64,000 bases of DNA from Paracoccaceae bacterium. Lineage in GTDB: Bacteria; Pseudomonadota; Alphaproteobacteria; Rhodobacterales; Rhodobacteraceae. Location of the stretch: assembly GCA_020425125.1 (NCBI GenBank), contig JAGQRV010000018.1, forward strand, positions 70,361 through 134,360. Reading direction: 5' to 3'. This document shows, piece after piece, positions 1 to 6,967 of the stretch. A model generated the notes under the pieces. The model was not told the DNA's origin and did no database searches. It worked only from the letters and a program-made list of their open reading frames with translations. The position numbers and the translations under genes are program-made. Within the stretch, counting starts at the first letter, position 1; each line of letters begins with the position of its first letter.

Positions 1-1
1 C

Positions 2-574
2 CATGCGCAGATGACGAGCCGCGCGCCGGGGCTTCCGGACGAGATGTTCCGCCATGACGGCCAGATCACCAAGCGCGAGGTGCGCGCGGTGACGGTCTCG
101 AAGCTGATGCCGCAGCGCGGGGCGCTCTTGTGGGATCTGGGCGCGGGCTGCGGCTCGGTCGGCATCGAGTGGATGCGCGCGGCGCCCGAGGCGCGGGCGA
201 TCGGCGTCGAACCCGACCCGGACCGCCGCGCGATGGCGCTGGAGAATGCCTGGGCGCTGGGCGTGCCCAAGCTCGAGGTGATCGAGGGCCGGGCGCCCGA
301 AGCGCTCGACGGTCTGCCGCCCCCGGATGCGGTCTTCATCGGCGGCGGGCTCGACGAGGCGACGGTGGCGGCGGCGCTGGCGGCGCTGAAGCCGCTCGGC
401 CGGCTGGTCGCGAACGCGGTCACGCTGCAGTCGGAATCGCTGCTGGTCGCGCTCCATGCGCGGCACGGCGGCGAGTTGACCCGGCTTGCCGTCGCGCGGG
501 CGCGCCCGGTGGGGCGCAAGAGCGGCTGGAAGCCGTTCATGCCGGTGACCCAGTGGAGCCTCCTGAAGCGATGA
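2..574 (+). CDS. cobL: Precorrin-6Y methyltransferase CobL, 3' part (partial)
   Basis: This is the C-terminal CbiT-like half of CobL, which methylates precorrin-6Y at C15 and decarboxylates the C12 acetate side chain in aerobic cobalamin synthesis. The frame is open to the left window edge, so the start and the N-terminal CbiE-like C5-methyltransferase domain are outside. The segment RAPGLPDEMF..DGQITKREVRA is the usual linker into the CbiT domain. It is followed by the SAM-binding loop LLWDLGAGCGSVGIEW and by a motif I-like acidic residue in GVEPD. The stop overlaps the cobI start (ATGA), implying translational coupling. A stand-alone CbiT starting at position 11 is possible but less likely, because the frame continues upstream. 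Confidence 0.88.
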   Translation, partial: HAQMTSRAPGLPDEMFRHDGQITKREVRAVTVSKLMPQRGALLWDLGAGCGSVGIEWMRAAPEARAIGVEPDPDRRAMALENAWALGVPKLEVIEGRAPEALDGLPPPDAVFIGGGLDEATVAAALAALKPLGRLVANAVTLQSESLLVALHARHGGELTRLAVARARPVGRKSGWKPFMPVTQWSLLKR

Positions 575-1278
575 CCGCGACCGGCATCCTCTACGGTGTC
601 GGGATCGGACCCGGCGATCCGGACCTGATCACCCGCAAGGCGGCGCGGCTGATCGAGAGCGCGGCGATCATCGCCTATCCGACGCTGGCCGGCGCGGCCA
701 GCTTCGCGCGGTCGATCGTCGCCGGGCTGATCGGGCCCGGGACCTGCGAGATCGTCATCGACCTGCCGATGCTGACCGAGCGCGAGCCCGCCCAGGCGGC
801 CTATGACGCCGGGGCCGCGCGGATCGCCGCCGAGCTCACGGCGGGCCGCGACGTCGTGGTGCTCTGCGAGGGCGATCCGCTGTTCTACGGCTCGTTCATG
901 TACCTGCACGCGCGCCTCGCCGGGCGGTTCCGGGTCGAGGTCGTGCCGGGGGTGACCTCGATCACCGCCTGCGCGGCGCGGGCCGGCCTGCCGCTGGCGG
1001 CGCGGAACCAGGCGGTGACGGTGGTTCCCGGGCCGCTGCCCGACGACGTGCTGCGCCAGCACATCCGCTCCGCCGATGCGCTGGTGCTGATGAAGGTGGG
1101 GCGGCATCTGGGCCGGGTCCGGGCGCTGCTCGAGGCCGAGGGGCTGGCTGACCGCGCGGTCTATGTGGCGCGTGCGACGCTCGACGGCGAGGAATGCCTG
1201 CCCCTGCGCGCGGCGCCCGAGGCCGCGCCCTATTTCTCGATGATCCTGGTGCCGAAGGAGGCCGATCCATGGCTGTGA
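571..1278 (+). CDS. cobI: Precorrin-2 C20-methyltransferase CobI
   Basis: This 235-residue tetrapyrrole methylase of the CobI/CbiL family moves a methyl group from SAM to C20 of precorrin-2, giving precorrin-3A. The typical motifs are present: GVGIGPGDPDLIT near the N terminus, LCEGDPLFYGS in the middle, and VVPGVTSITA after it. Length fits the family (about 230-260 residues). The open frame extends far upstream as an overprint of cobL. I chose the ATG at 571 because it forms the ATGA overlap with the cobL stop and begins exactly where family homology starts. The 3' end overlaps the start of the next cob gene by 10 bases. Confidence 0.93.
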   Translation: MTATGILYGVGIGPGDPDLITRKAARLIESAAIIAYPTLAGAASFARSIVAGLIGPGTCEIVIDLPMLTEREPAQAAYDAGAARIAAELTAGRDVVVLCEGDPLFYGSFMYLHARLAGRFRVEVVPGVTSITACAARAGLPLAARNQAVTVVPGPLPDDVLRQHIRSADALVLMKVGRHLGRVRALLEAEGLADRAVYVARATLDGEECLPLRAAPEAAPYFSMILVPKEADPWL

Positions 1279-3062
1279 CTCCCGTTGTCGTCTGCCTGAG
1301 CCGGTCGGGCGAAGCCGTCGCGCATCGGGTGGCGCAGGCGCTCGGTGCGGCGGTTCACGGCCGGGCGGGGCGGGTCGAGGCCGCCGATGCCGACTTCGCC
1401 GACACCATGGCGCATCTGCGCGATCTCTTCGCCGCCGGCGTGCCGGTGGTGGGGGTTTGCGCCGCCGGCATCCTGATCCGGGCGGTGGCGCCGTTGCTCG
1501 GCGACAAGCGCGCCGAGCCGCCGCTGGTGGCACTGAGCGAGGACGGCGCCGTCGCGGTGCCGCTTCTGGGCGGGCATCGCGGGGCGAACGATCTGGCGCG
1601 GCGGATCGCGGCGCTGACCGGCGGGGTCGCCGCGGTGACCACGGCGGGCGACGTGGCCCTGGGCGTGGCGCTCGACGCGCCGCCCGCGGGCTACCGGCTG
1701 GCCAATCCGGGCGACGCGAAGGCGGCGATGGCGGCGCTGATCGGCGGCGCCGGGGCGCGGCTCTCCGGCTTGCCGCTTTTCGACCTGCCCGACGATCCCG
1801 ACGGCACGGTCGAGATCCGCGTGACCGAGGCACCGGCGATCCCCGGACCGGACCGGCTGGTCTACCACCCGCAGGCGCATGTGCTGGGCGTGGGCTGTGC
1901 CCGCGGTACCGCCCCGGGCGAGCTGTGGGATCTGGCCGAGGCCGCGCTGACTGACGCGGACCTTGCCCCCGGCGCGCTGGCGGCGGTGGCGACGCTCGAC
2001 CTGAAGGCGGACGAACCCGCGGTGATCGACCTTGCCGCCCGGCTGGGCGTGCCGCTGCGTCTCTTCGATGCCGCGGCACTCGACGCGCTGACACCGCGGC
2101 TCGCCACCCCGTCCGAGGTGGTCTTCGCCGAGGTCGGCTGCCACGGCGTGGCCGAGGCCGCGGCGCTGGCCGTCGCGGGCGCGGAGGGGAAGCTCGTACT
2201 GCCGAAGATCCGCACCGCGCGCGCGACTTGCGCCATCGCGCGGGCGCCCGCGGTGCTGACGGCGCTGCCGGGCCGGGCGCGGGGGCGGCTGTCGCTGGTC
2301 GGGATCGGCCCCGGCCAGGCTGCCTGGCGCACCCCCGAGGCGAGCCGGCTGATCGCCGGCGCGGACGAGCTGGTCGGCTACGGGCTCTATATCGACCTCC
2401 TCGGCCCGCTCGCCGCCGGCAAGCCGCGGCGCGACTTCCCGCTCGGCGGCGAGGAGGACCGCTGCCGTTACGCGCTCGAGGAGGCGGCGAAGGGACGCGA
2501 CATCGCGCTGATCTGTTCGGGCGATGCCGGGATCTACGCGATGGGGGCGCTGGTCTTCGAGCTGATGGACCGCGACGCCCGCGGGGTCAGCGACGCCGCC
2601 CGCCGGGTCGAGGTGGTCACGGCACCGGGGATTTCGGCGCTGCAGGCCGCGGCGGCGCGGGCGGGCGCGCCGCTGGGGCACGATTTCTGCGCCATCTCTC
2701 TCAGCGACCTGCTGACCCCCCGCGCCGACATCGTGAAGCGCCTGCGGGCGGCGGCCGAAGGCGATTTCGTCATCGCCTTCTACAACCCGGTCTCGGCGCG
2801 GCGGCGCACCCTGCTGGCCGAGGCGCGCGAGATCCTGCTCGCCCACCGGCCCGCGTCGACGCCGGTGCTGCTCGCGGCCTCGCTGGGCCGGCCCGAGGAA
2901 CGCCTGCGCTACCGCCGCCTCGACGAGCTCGACGTGGACGAAGTCGACATGCTCACTCTCGTGCTGGTGGGATCGTCCCAGTCGCGGCTTGCGGAACTGG
3001 GCGAGGGACCGCGCTTCTACACCCCGCGGGGCTATGCGGCGAAGCTGTCTCAGACCGGCTGA
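1269..3062 (+). CDS. cobJ: CbiG-CobJ fusion, precorrin-3B C17-methyltransferase
   Basis: A 597-residue two-part protein. Residues 1 to about 335 are CbiG-like: an N-terminal part with GVCAAGILIRAVAPLLGDKR and the LLGGHRGAND loop, then a C-terminal CbiG/CobE part with LGVGCARGTAP. From about residue 338 it is a CobJ tetrapyrrole methylase, with LSLVGIGPG and CSGDAGIYAMG. CobJ methylates C17 during ring contraction. CbiG belongs to the anaerobic route and its C-terminal part resembles CobE. Fusions of this kind occur in Rhodobacteraceae. The ATG at 1269 overlaps cobI, and the last gene of the operon visible here is this one. Thirty bases separate it from a convergent gene. Confidence 0.9.
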   Translation: MAVTPVVVCLSRSGEAVAHRVAQALGAAVHGRAGRVEAADADFADTMAHLRDLFAAGVPVVGVCAAGILIRAVAPLLGDKRAEPPLVALSEDGAVAVPLLGGHRGANDLARRIAALTGGVAAVTTAGDVALGVALDAPPAGYRLANPGDAKAAMAALIGGAGARLSGLPLFDLPDDPDGTVEIRVTEAPAIPGPDRLVYHPQAHVLGVGCARGTAPGELWDLAEAALTDADLAPGALAAVATLDLKADEPAVIDLAARLGVPLRLFDAAALDALTPRLATPSEVVFAEVGCHGVAEAAALAVAGAEGKLVLPKIRTARATCAIARAPAVLTALPGRARGRLSLVGIGPGQAAWRTPEASRLIAGADELVGYGLYIDLLGPLAAGKPRRDFPLGGEEDRCRYALEEAAKGRDIALICSGDAGIYAMGALVFELMDRDARGVSDAARRVEVVTAPGISALQAAAARAGAPLGHDFCAISLSDLLTPRADIVKRLRAAAEGDFVIAFYNPVSARRRTLLAEAREILLAHRPASTPVLLAASLGRPEERLRYRRLDELDVDEVDMLTLVLVGSSQSRLAELGEGPRFYTPRGYAAKLSQTG

Positions 3063-3092
3063 GCCTGAGGCGGTCGACGGCTCGCGCCGCTC

Positions 3093-3731
3093 TCAGCCCG
3101 GCCGCGCATCCTCGCTCAGGTCGCGTCGGTAGAAGGCCATCATCGCGCCCGATTCGGCGGCCACGACGGCGATCTTCAGCAGTGTCGGCAGCGCCAGCGT
3201 CCCGCCCAGAAGCAGATAGATCACGTAGACCAGGTCGGCCAGCAGCACCAGCGCGGCGACCAGCAGCGTGCCGTAGCTGAACCACTTGCGCACCAGCGAA
3301 CGGTGCTGGAGCCCGTCGCGCCGGTCGGTCCGGCGCTCGCGCAGCGCCAGCGCCGCGAAGATCGGCCCGAACACCGCCAGGGCCGCCAGCGCGCCGCGGC
3401 TGCGCGCCACCAGGCTGCGGCCGATCGGGTCGGGCTCGCCGGGCGGGAAGACGGTGTCGATCGCCTCGAACGCGAAGACGGTCAGGTTGAACACCACGGT
3501 CGCCAGCGCCACCAGCATCAGCGCATAGAGAAACGCCTCGCGCGCCGAGACACAGGGCCGGGGCCGCGGCACCGGCGGGCGGAACGCGGTGTCGGCCCAG
3601 ACCTCCAGCGCTGCCTCGGCTTCCGCCGCCGTCCAGCCGGCCTCGAGAATCGCGGCGCGGATCGCCGTGCGCCCGTGCCCCGCCGCCAGCGCGCGCCGCA
3701 CGAAGTCGGCCAGGGCGGCGCGGTCGGACAT
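3093..3731 (-). CDS. DUF5671-type membrane protein
   Basis: A 212-residue inner-membrane protein with no assigned function. Residues 1-50 form a small helical, UBA-like segment (FVRRALAAGHGRTAIRAAILEAGWTAAE in pieces). About four hydrophobic helices follow, consistent with the DUF5671 family. The C-terminal tail is short and charged. It starts three bases after the stop of the DUF1244 gene, so the two are very likely co-transcribed. Family assignment is from memory of the pattern and is less certain than the membrane topology. Confidence 0.65.
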   Translation of the reverse strand: MSDRAALADFVRRALAAGHGRTAIRAAILEAGWTAAEAEAALEVWADTAFRPPVPRPRPCVSAREAFLYALMLVALATVVFNLTVFAFEAIDTVFPPGEPDPIGRSLVARSRGALAALAVFGPIFAALALRERRTDRRDGLQHRSLVRKWFSYGTLLVAALVLLADLVYVIYLLLGGTLALPTLLKIAVVAAESGAMMAFYRRDLSEDARPG

Positions 3732-3734
3732 GGC

Positions 3735-4031
3735 TCAGTGCCCGGGACGGTTCTGCGCGAAGCTCGCCTGCTGCTCGGCGGTGGCCTCGGTCTGGTAGCG
3801 CGCCTTCCAGTCGGCATAGGGCATGCCGTAGAACTCGGCGCGCGCATCCTCCTTGGTCATCTCGATGCCGCGCTCCTGCGCCGCCTCGCGGTACCAGTCG
3901 CTCAGGCAATTGCGGCAGAACCCGGCCAGGTTCATCATGTCGATGTTCTGAACGTCGGTGCGGCCGGCAAGATGGGCGCGCAGGCGCCGGAACGCGGCGG
4001 CTTCAAGTTCGGTGCGGGTCCGGTCGTCCAT
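3735..4031 (-). CDS. DUF1244 family protein
   Basis: A 98-residue soluble protein that matches the compact helical DUF1244 family of proteobacteria, whose function is unknown. Recognisable stretches are NLAGFCRNCLSDWY, with two cysteines, and YGMPYADWKARYQ. I took the ATG at 4031 rather than earlier in-frame codons because AAGGAG lies about 8 bases before it and family homology begins there. It is divergent from pyk and leads a two-gene unit with the DUF5671-like gene. Confidence 0.82.
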   Translation of the reverse strand: MDDRTRTELEAAAFRRLRAHLAGRTDVQNIDMMNLAGFCRNCLSDWYREAAQERGIEMTKEDARAEFYGMPYADWKARYQTEATAEQQASFAQNRPGH

Positions 4032-4249
4032 GGGAGGCTCCTTGTTGGCTGCGGGGATCATAGAAGGGCGCGTTTCGGGCGGCAATCGGCGGGAAATCGC
4101 GGCCTCTGCCGCCCGGCCCGGCAGCAAGCGTTGCCGGGGCGCGTCAGATCCCCGCTGCCGCCCCATCCCCGGTTGCCCGCCGGGCGGAAATAGGTCAAGG
4201 ACGGGGCCAGTGTTAACGCTATCGGCCCCAGGAACGCAGAGGGAGCGCA

Positions 4250-5695
4250 ATGCACCGCAGCAGAAACATCAAGATCGTCGCCACGCTCGGGCCGGCCTCG
4301 AACGACTATGAAATGATCAGCGCGCTGTTCGAGGCAGGGGCCGACGTGTTCCGCCTGAACATGAGCCACGGCGACCATTCCGAGATCGCCGCCCGCCACG
4401 CGATCATCCGCAAGGTCGAACAGGATTACGACCGCCCGATCGCCATCCTCGCCGACCTTCAGGGCCCGAAGCTCCGCTGCGGCGTCTTCGCCAACGGGTC
4501 CGAGACGCTCACCAACGGGCAGTCCTTCCGCTTCGACCTTGCCGAGGAGGAAGGCGATGCCAAGCGGGTCACGCTGCCCCATCCCGAGATCTTCGCGGCG
4601 CTGCGCCCCGGCGCCCGGCTGCTGGTCAACGACGGCAAGATCCGCGCCGAGGTGGTCGAGTGCGGCCCCGATTTCGCGGACTGCAAGATCATCGCCGGCG
4701 GCGAGATCTCGAACCGCAAGGGCGTGAACGTGCCGGACGTGGTGCTGCCGCTCGCCGCGCTGTCGGAGAAGGACCGCCGCGATCTCGAATTCGTCTGCGA
4801 GCTCGGCGTGGACTGGCTGGCCCTGTCCTTCGTGCAGCGTCCCGAGGACATGGTGGAGGCCCGCGAACTGGCCAAGGGCCGCGCCGCCATCCTCGCCAAG
4901 ATCGAGAAGCCGGCCGCGGTCGAGGCGTTCGAGGCGATCCTCGCGGTCTCCGACGGGATCATGGTGGCGCGCGGCGATCTCGGCGTCGAGCTGCCGGTGC
5001 AGAACGTGCCGCCGATCCAGAAGCGGCTGATCCGCAAGTGCCGCTCGGCCGCCAAGCCGGTGATCGTGGCGACGCAGATGCTCGAAAGCATGATCGAAAG
5101 CCCGATGCCCACCCGCGCCGAGGTCTCGGACGTGGCGAACGCGATCTACGAGGGCGCCGACGCGGTCATGCTGTCGGCGGAATCGGCCGCCGGCCAGTAC
5201 CCGATCGACGCGGTCAAGACGATGAACAACGTCGCCGTCGAGATCGAGAGCGACCCCAACTTCCGGGTGATCGTCGAGGCGAGCCGGCAGATCGACTACA
5301 AGGGCGTCGCCGACCGCATCGTCTCGGCGGCGCGGGAACTGGCGGAAAGCTCGGACGTGAAGGCGATCTGCTGCTTCACCCATTCCGGCACCACCGCGGC
5401 GCTGGTCTCGCGCGAACGGCCGCGGGTGCCGATCATCGCCCTGACCCCGTTCATCGCCACCGCGCGGCGGCTCTGCCTCTGGAACGGCACCAACTGCGCC
5501 GTCACCGGCGAGGTCGACCGCTTCAAGATGGCGGTGGTCAGCGCGGCGCGGGCGGCACGGGCGATGGACATCGCCACCCCCGAGGACCAGATCGTGGTCA
5601 CGGCGGGCGTGCCGTTCAACATGTCCGGGACCACCAACATCCTGCGCGTCGCCCCCTGCGAGGAACGGCTGATCTTCTCGGGCGAGCCTTCCTGA
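4250..5695 (+). CDS. pyk: Pyruvate kinase
   Basis: A 481-residue pyruvate kinase, converting phosphoenolpyruvate and ADP to pyruvate and ATP in the last step of glycolysis. Seen in the sequence: the N-terminal KIVATLGPAS and RLNMSHGDH motifs, the ILAKIEKPAAVE segment carrying the signature lysine, and VARGDLGVELP. The MLESMIESPMPTRAEVSDVANA block and VMLSAESA follow. Length is normal and all domains are present. The ATG is preceded by GAGGGAGC as ribosome-binding site. It is transcribed divergently from the DUF1244 gene. Confidence 0.97.
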   Translation: MHRSRNIKIVATLGPASNDYEMISALFEAGADVFRLNMSHGDHSEIAARHAIIRKVEQDYDRPIAILADLQGPKLRCGVFANGSETLTNGQSFRFDLAEEEGDAKRVTLPHPEIFAALRPGARLLVNDGKIRAEVVECGPDFADCKIIAGGEISNRKGVNVPDVVLPLAALSEKDRRDLEFVCELGVDWLALSFVQRPEDMVEARELAKGRAAILAKIEKPAAVEAFEAILAVSDGIMVARGDLGVELPVQNVPPIQKRLIRKCRSAAKPVIVATQMLESMIESPMPTRAEVSDVANAIYEGADAVMLSAESAAGQYPIDAVKTMNNVAVEIESDPNFRVIVEASRQIDYKGVADRIVSAARELAESSDVKAICCFTHSGTTAALVSRERPRVPIIALTPFIATARRLCLWNGTNCAVTGEVDRFKMAVVSAARAARAMDIATPEDQIVVTAGVPFNMSGTTNILRVAPCEERLIFSGEPS

Positions 5696-5757
5696 GGCCG
5701 GACCGGACCCGGAGGGCGCGGATCGGCCGCGTCCCCGGCGCAATCCGTTGATTGGAC

Positions 5758-5786
5758 TTGCAACCGGGCGCGGGCTTCGCTAAGCG
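5758..5786 (+). promoter_or_regulatory. Candidate promoter of rpmI-rplT
   Basis: TTGCAA (5758-5763) and TAAGCG (5781-5786) are separated by exactly 17 bases, in the 164-base gap after pyk. This fits a sigma-70-type promoter. It would give a leader of roughly 65 bases before rpmI, rich in GC inverted repeats, where L20 autoregulation could act. The assignment is by eye only. Confidence 0.45.
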
Positions 5787-5859
5787 CTCGGCTCCACCCG
5801 CGCGGCCGGCCGGAAGGCATGCCGAGTCGCGCGTTCACCGTCCGAAAGAGGAACCGGAA

Positions 5860-6060
5860 ATGCCGAAGATGAAGACCAAGTCGAGCGCCAAGAAGCGCTT
5901 CAAGGTGACCGCCACAGGGCGCGTCCTGGCCGCCCAGGCCGGCAAGCGCCACGGCATGATCAAGCGGACCAAGAAGTTCATCCGCGATGCGCGCGGCACG
6001 ACGACGCTGTCGGCACCTGACGAGAAGATCGTCAAGTCCTACATGCCCTACGATCGCTGA
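5860..6060 (+). CDS. rpmI: 50S ribosomal protein L35
   Basis: A 66-residue, strongly basic protein starting [17 protein letters not shown], the canonical L35 N terminus. It is a component of the large ribosomal subunit. The open frame runs further upstream, but the ATG at 5860 is set by homology and by GAAAGAGGAACC just before it. rplT follows after 12 bases with its own GAGGA site. infC is not adjacent here. Confidence 0.97.
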   Translation: MPKMKTKSSAKKRFKVTATGRVLAAQAGKRHGMIKRTKKFIRDARGTTTLSAPDEKIVKSYMPYDR

Positions 6061-6072
6061 GGAGGATCGCCC

Positions 6073-6435
6073 ATGTCTCGTGTCAAAGGCGGTACCGTCA
6101 CTCACGCGCGCCACAAGAAGATCCTGAAGGCCGCGAAAGGCTATTACGCGCGCCGCGGCAGCAGCTTCCGGGTCGCGACCCAGGCGGTCGACAAGGCCAA
6201 CCAGTACGCCACCCGCGACCGCAAGGCGCGCAAGCGGAACTTCCGCGCCCTCTGGATCCAGCGGATCAATGCGGGCGTCCGCGAGGTCGACGGCGACATG
6301 ACCTATTCGCGCTTCATCAACGGGCTCACCCGCGCCGGGATCGAGGTCGACCGCAAGGTTCTGGCCGATCTCGCGGTGAACGAACCCGCCGCCTTCCAGG
6401 TGATCGTCGAGAAGGCCCGCGCCGCGCTCGCCTGA
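6073..6435 (+). CDS. rplT: 50S ribosomal protein L20
   Basis: A 120-residue L20 protein, an early assembly factor for the large subunit that binds 23S rRNA. In many bacteria it is also an autogenous repressor of its operon. The sequence shows the expected [24 protein letters not shown] start and the [12 protein letters not shown] block. It ends the short rpmI-rplT unit: a strong hairpin follows at 6462-6489. pheS, often found next in alphaproteobacteria, is not here. Confidence 0.97.
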   Translation: MSRVKGGTVTHARHKKILKAAKGYYARRGSSFRVATQAVDKANQYATRDRKARKRNFRALWIQRINAGVREVDGDMTYSRFINGLTRAGIEVDRKVLADLAVNEPAAFQVIVEKARAALA

Positions 6436-6461
6436 GCTGGCTCTGGAGTACCGGATTTCGG

Positions 6462-6489
6462 ACCGCCGCCGGGACCTCCCGGCGGCGGT
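6462..6489 (+). terminator. Hairpin after rplT
   Basis: A perfect 12-bp stem (ACCGCCGCCGGG and its complement) with the loop ACCT lies 27 bases after the rplT stop. The tail is weak in T (TCCGCGTTTG), so intrinsic termination may be partial, but position and strength fit an operon terminator. Confidence 0.6.
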
Positions 6490-6558
6490 TCCGCGTTTGG
6501 GCGGGCGGCGGCTTCCGTGCTAGACTGGCTGCGGCTGTGAACCGGGGGGAGGCGCAGC

Positions 6559-6864
6559 ATGATCATCCGTGTGTTCCGGGCCCAGATCCATCCCGACCGC
6601 GCCGGGGAGTTCGAACGCTTCCTGCGCGAGACCGCGCTGCCGCTGGTGCGCGCGCAGGAGGGCTGCCTGTCGGTGACCGCCGGCCTGCCGCTGCCCGGCG
6701 GGCCGGCCGAATTCTGCATCGTGATGGTGTGGCGCGACCTTGACGCGCTGCGCGCCTTCGTCGGCGAGGACTGGCAGCACCCGCATGTCCTGCCCGAGGA
6801 GGAAGGCCTGGTGGTGGCGCGCGAGCTGAGCCATTACCGGGGCATCGACTCGATCGTGATCTAG
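6559..6864 (+). CDS. Antibiotic biosynthesis monooxygenase (ABM) domain protein
   Basis: A 101-residue protein with the small ferredoxin-like ABM fold, seen in heme-degrading and quinol monooxygenases and in many uncharacterised dimeric enzymes. Supporting features are IIRVFRAQIHPDRAGEFERFL at the start, the QEGCLSVTAG strand, and MVWRDLDALRAFVGEDW near the end. The ATG follows GGGGGGAGGCGC, a good ribosome-binding site. Substrate is unknown and neighbours give no hint. It stands alone between rplT and dnaE2. Confidence 0.72.
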   Translation: MIIRVFRAQIHPDRAGEFERFLRETALPLVRAQEGCLSVTAGLPLPGGPAEFCIVMVWRDLDALRAFVGEDWQHPHVLPEEEGLVVARELSHYRGIDSIVI

Positions 6865-6913
6865 GCTCTGGCATCGGCGCCGGTTTCGGGTCCGGGCGGC
6901 GGACTCGCGGTGA

Positions 6914-6928
6914 GAACAAAACGCGAAT
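6914..6928 (+). promoter_or_regulatory. SOS-box-like site upstream of dnaE2
   Basis: GAAC-N7-GAAT is centred about 47 bases before the dnaE2 start. Alphaproteobacterial LexA recognises GTTC-N7-GTTC, which reads GAAC-N7-GAAC on the other strand, so this is one mismatch away. dnaE2 is commonly in the SOS regulon, which makes the position meaningful. It remains a visual match. Confidence 0.45.
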
Positions 6929-6967
6929 ATACTGCCGGGGTCCCGGAATCGGATCCCGCTGCCGCCC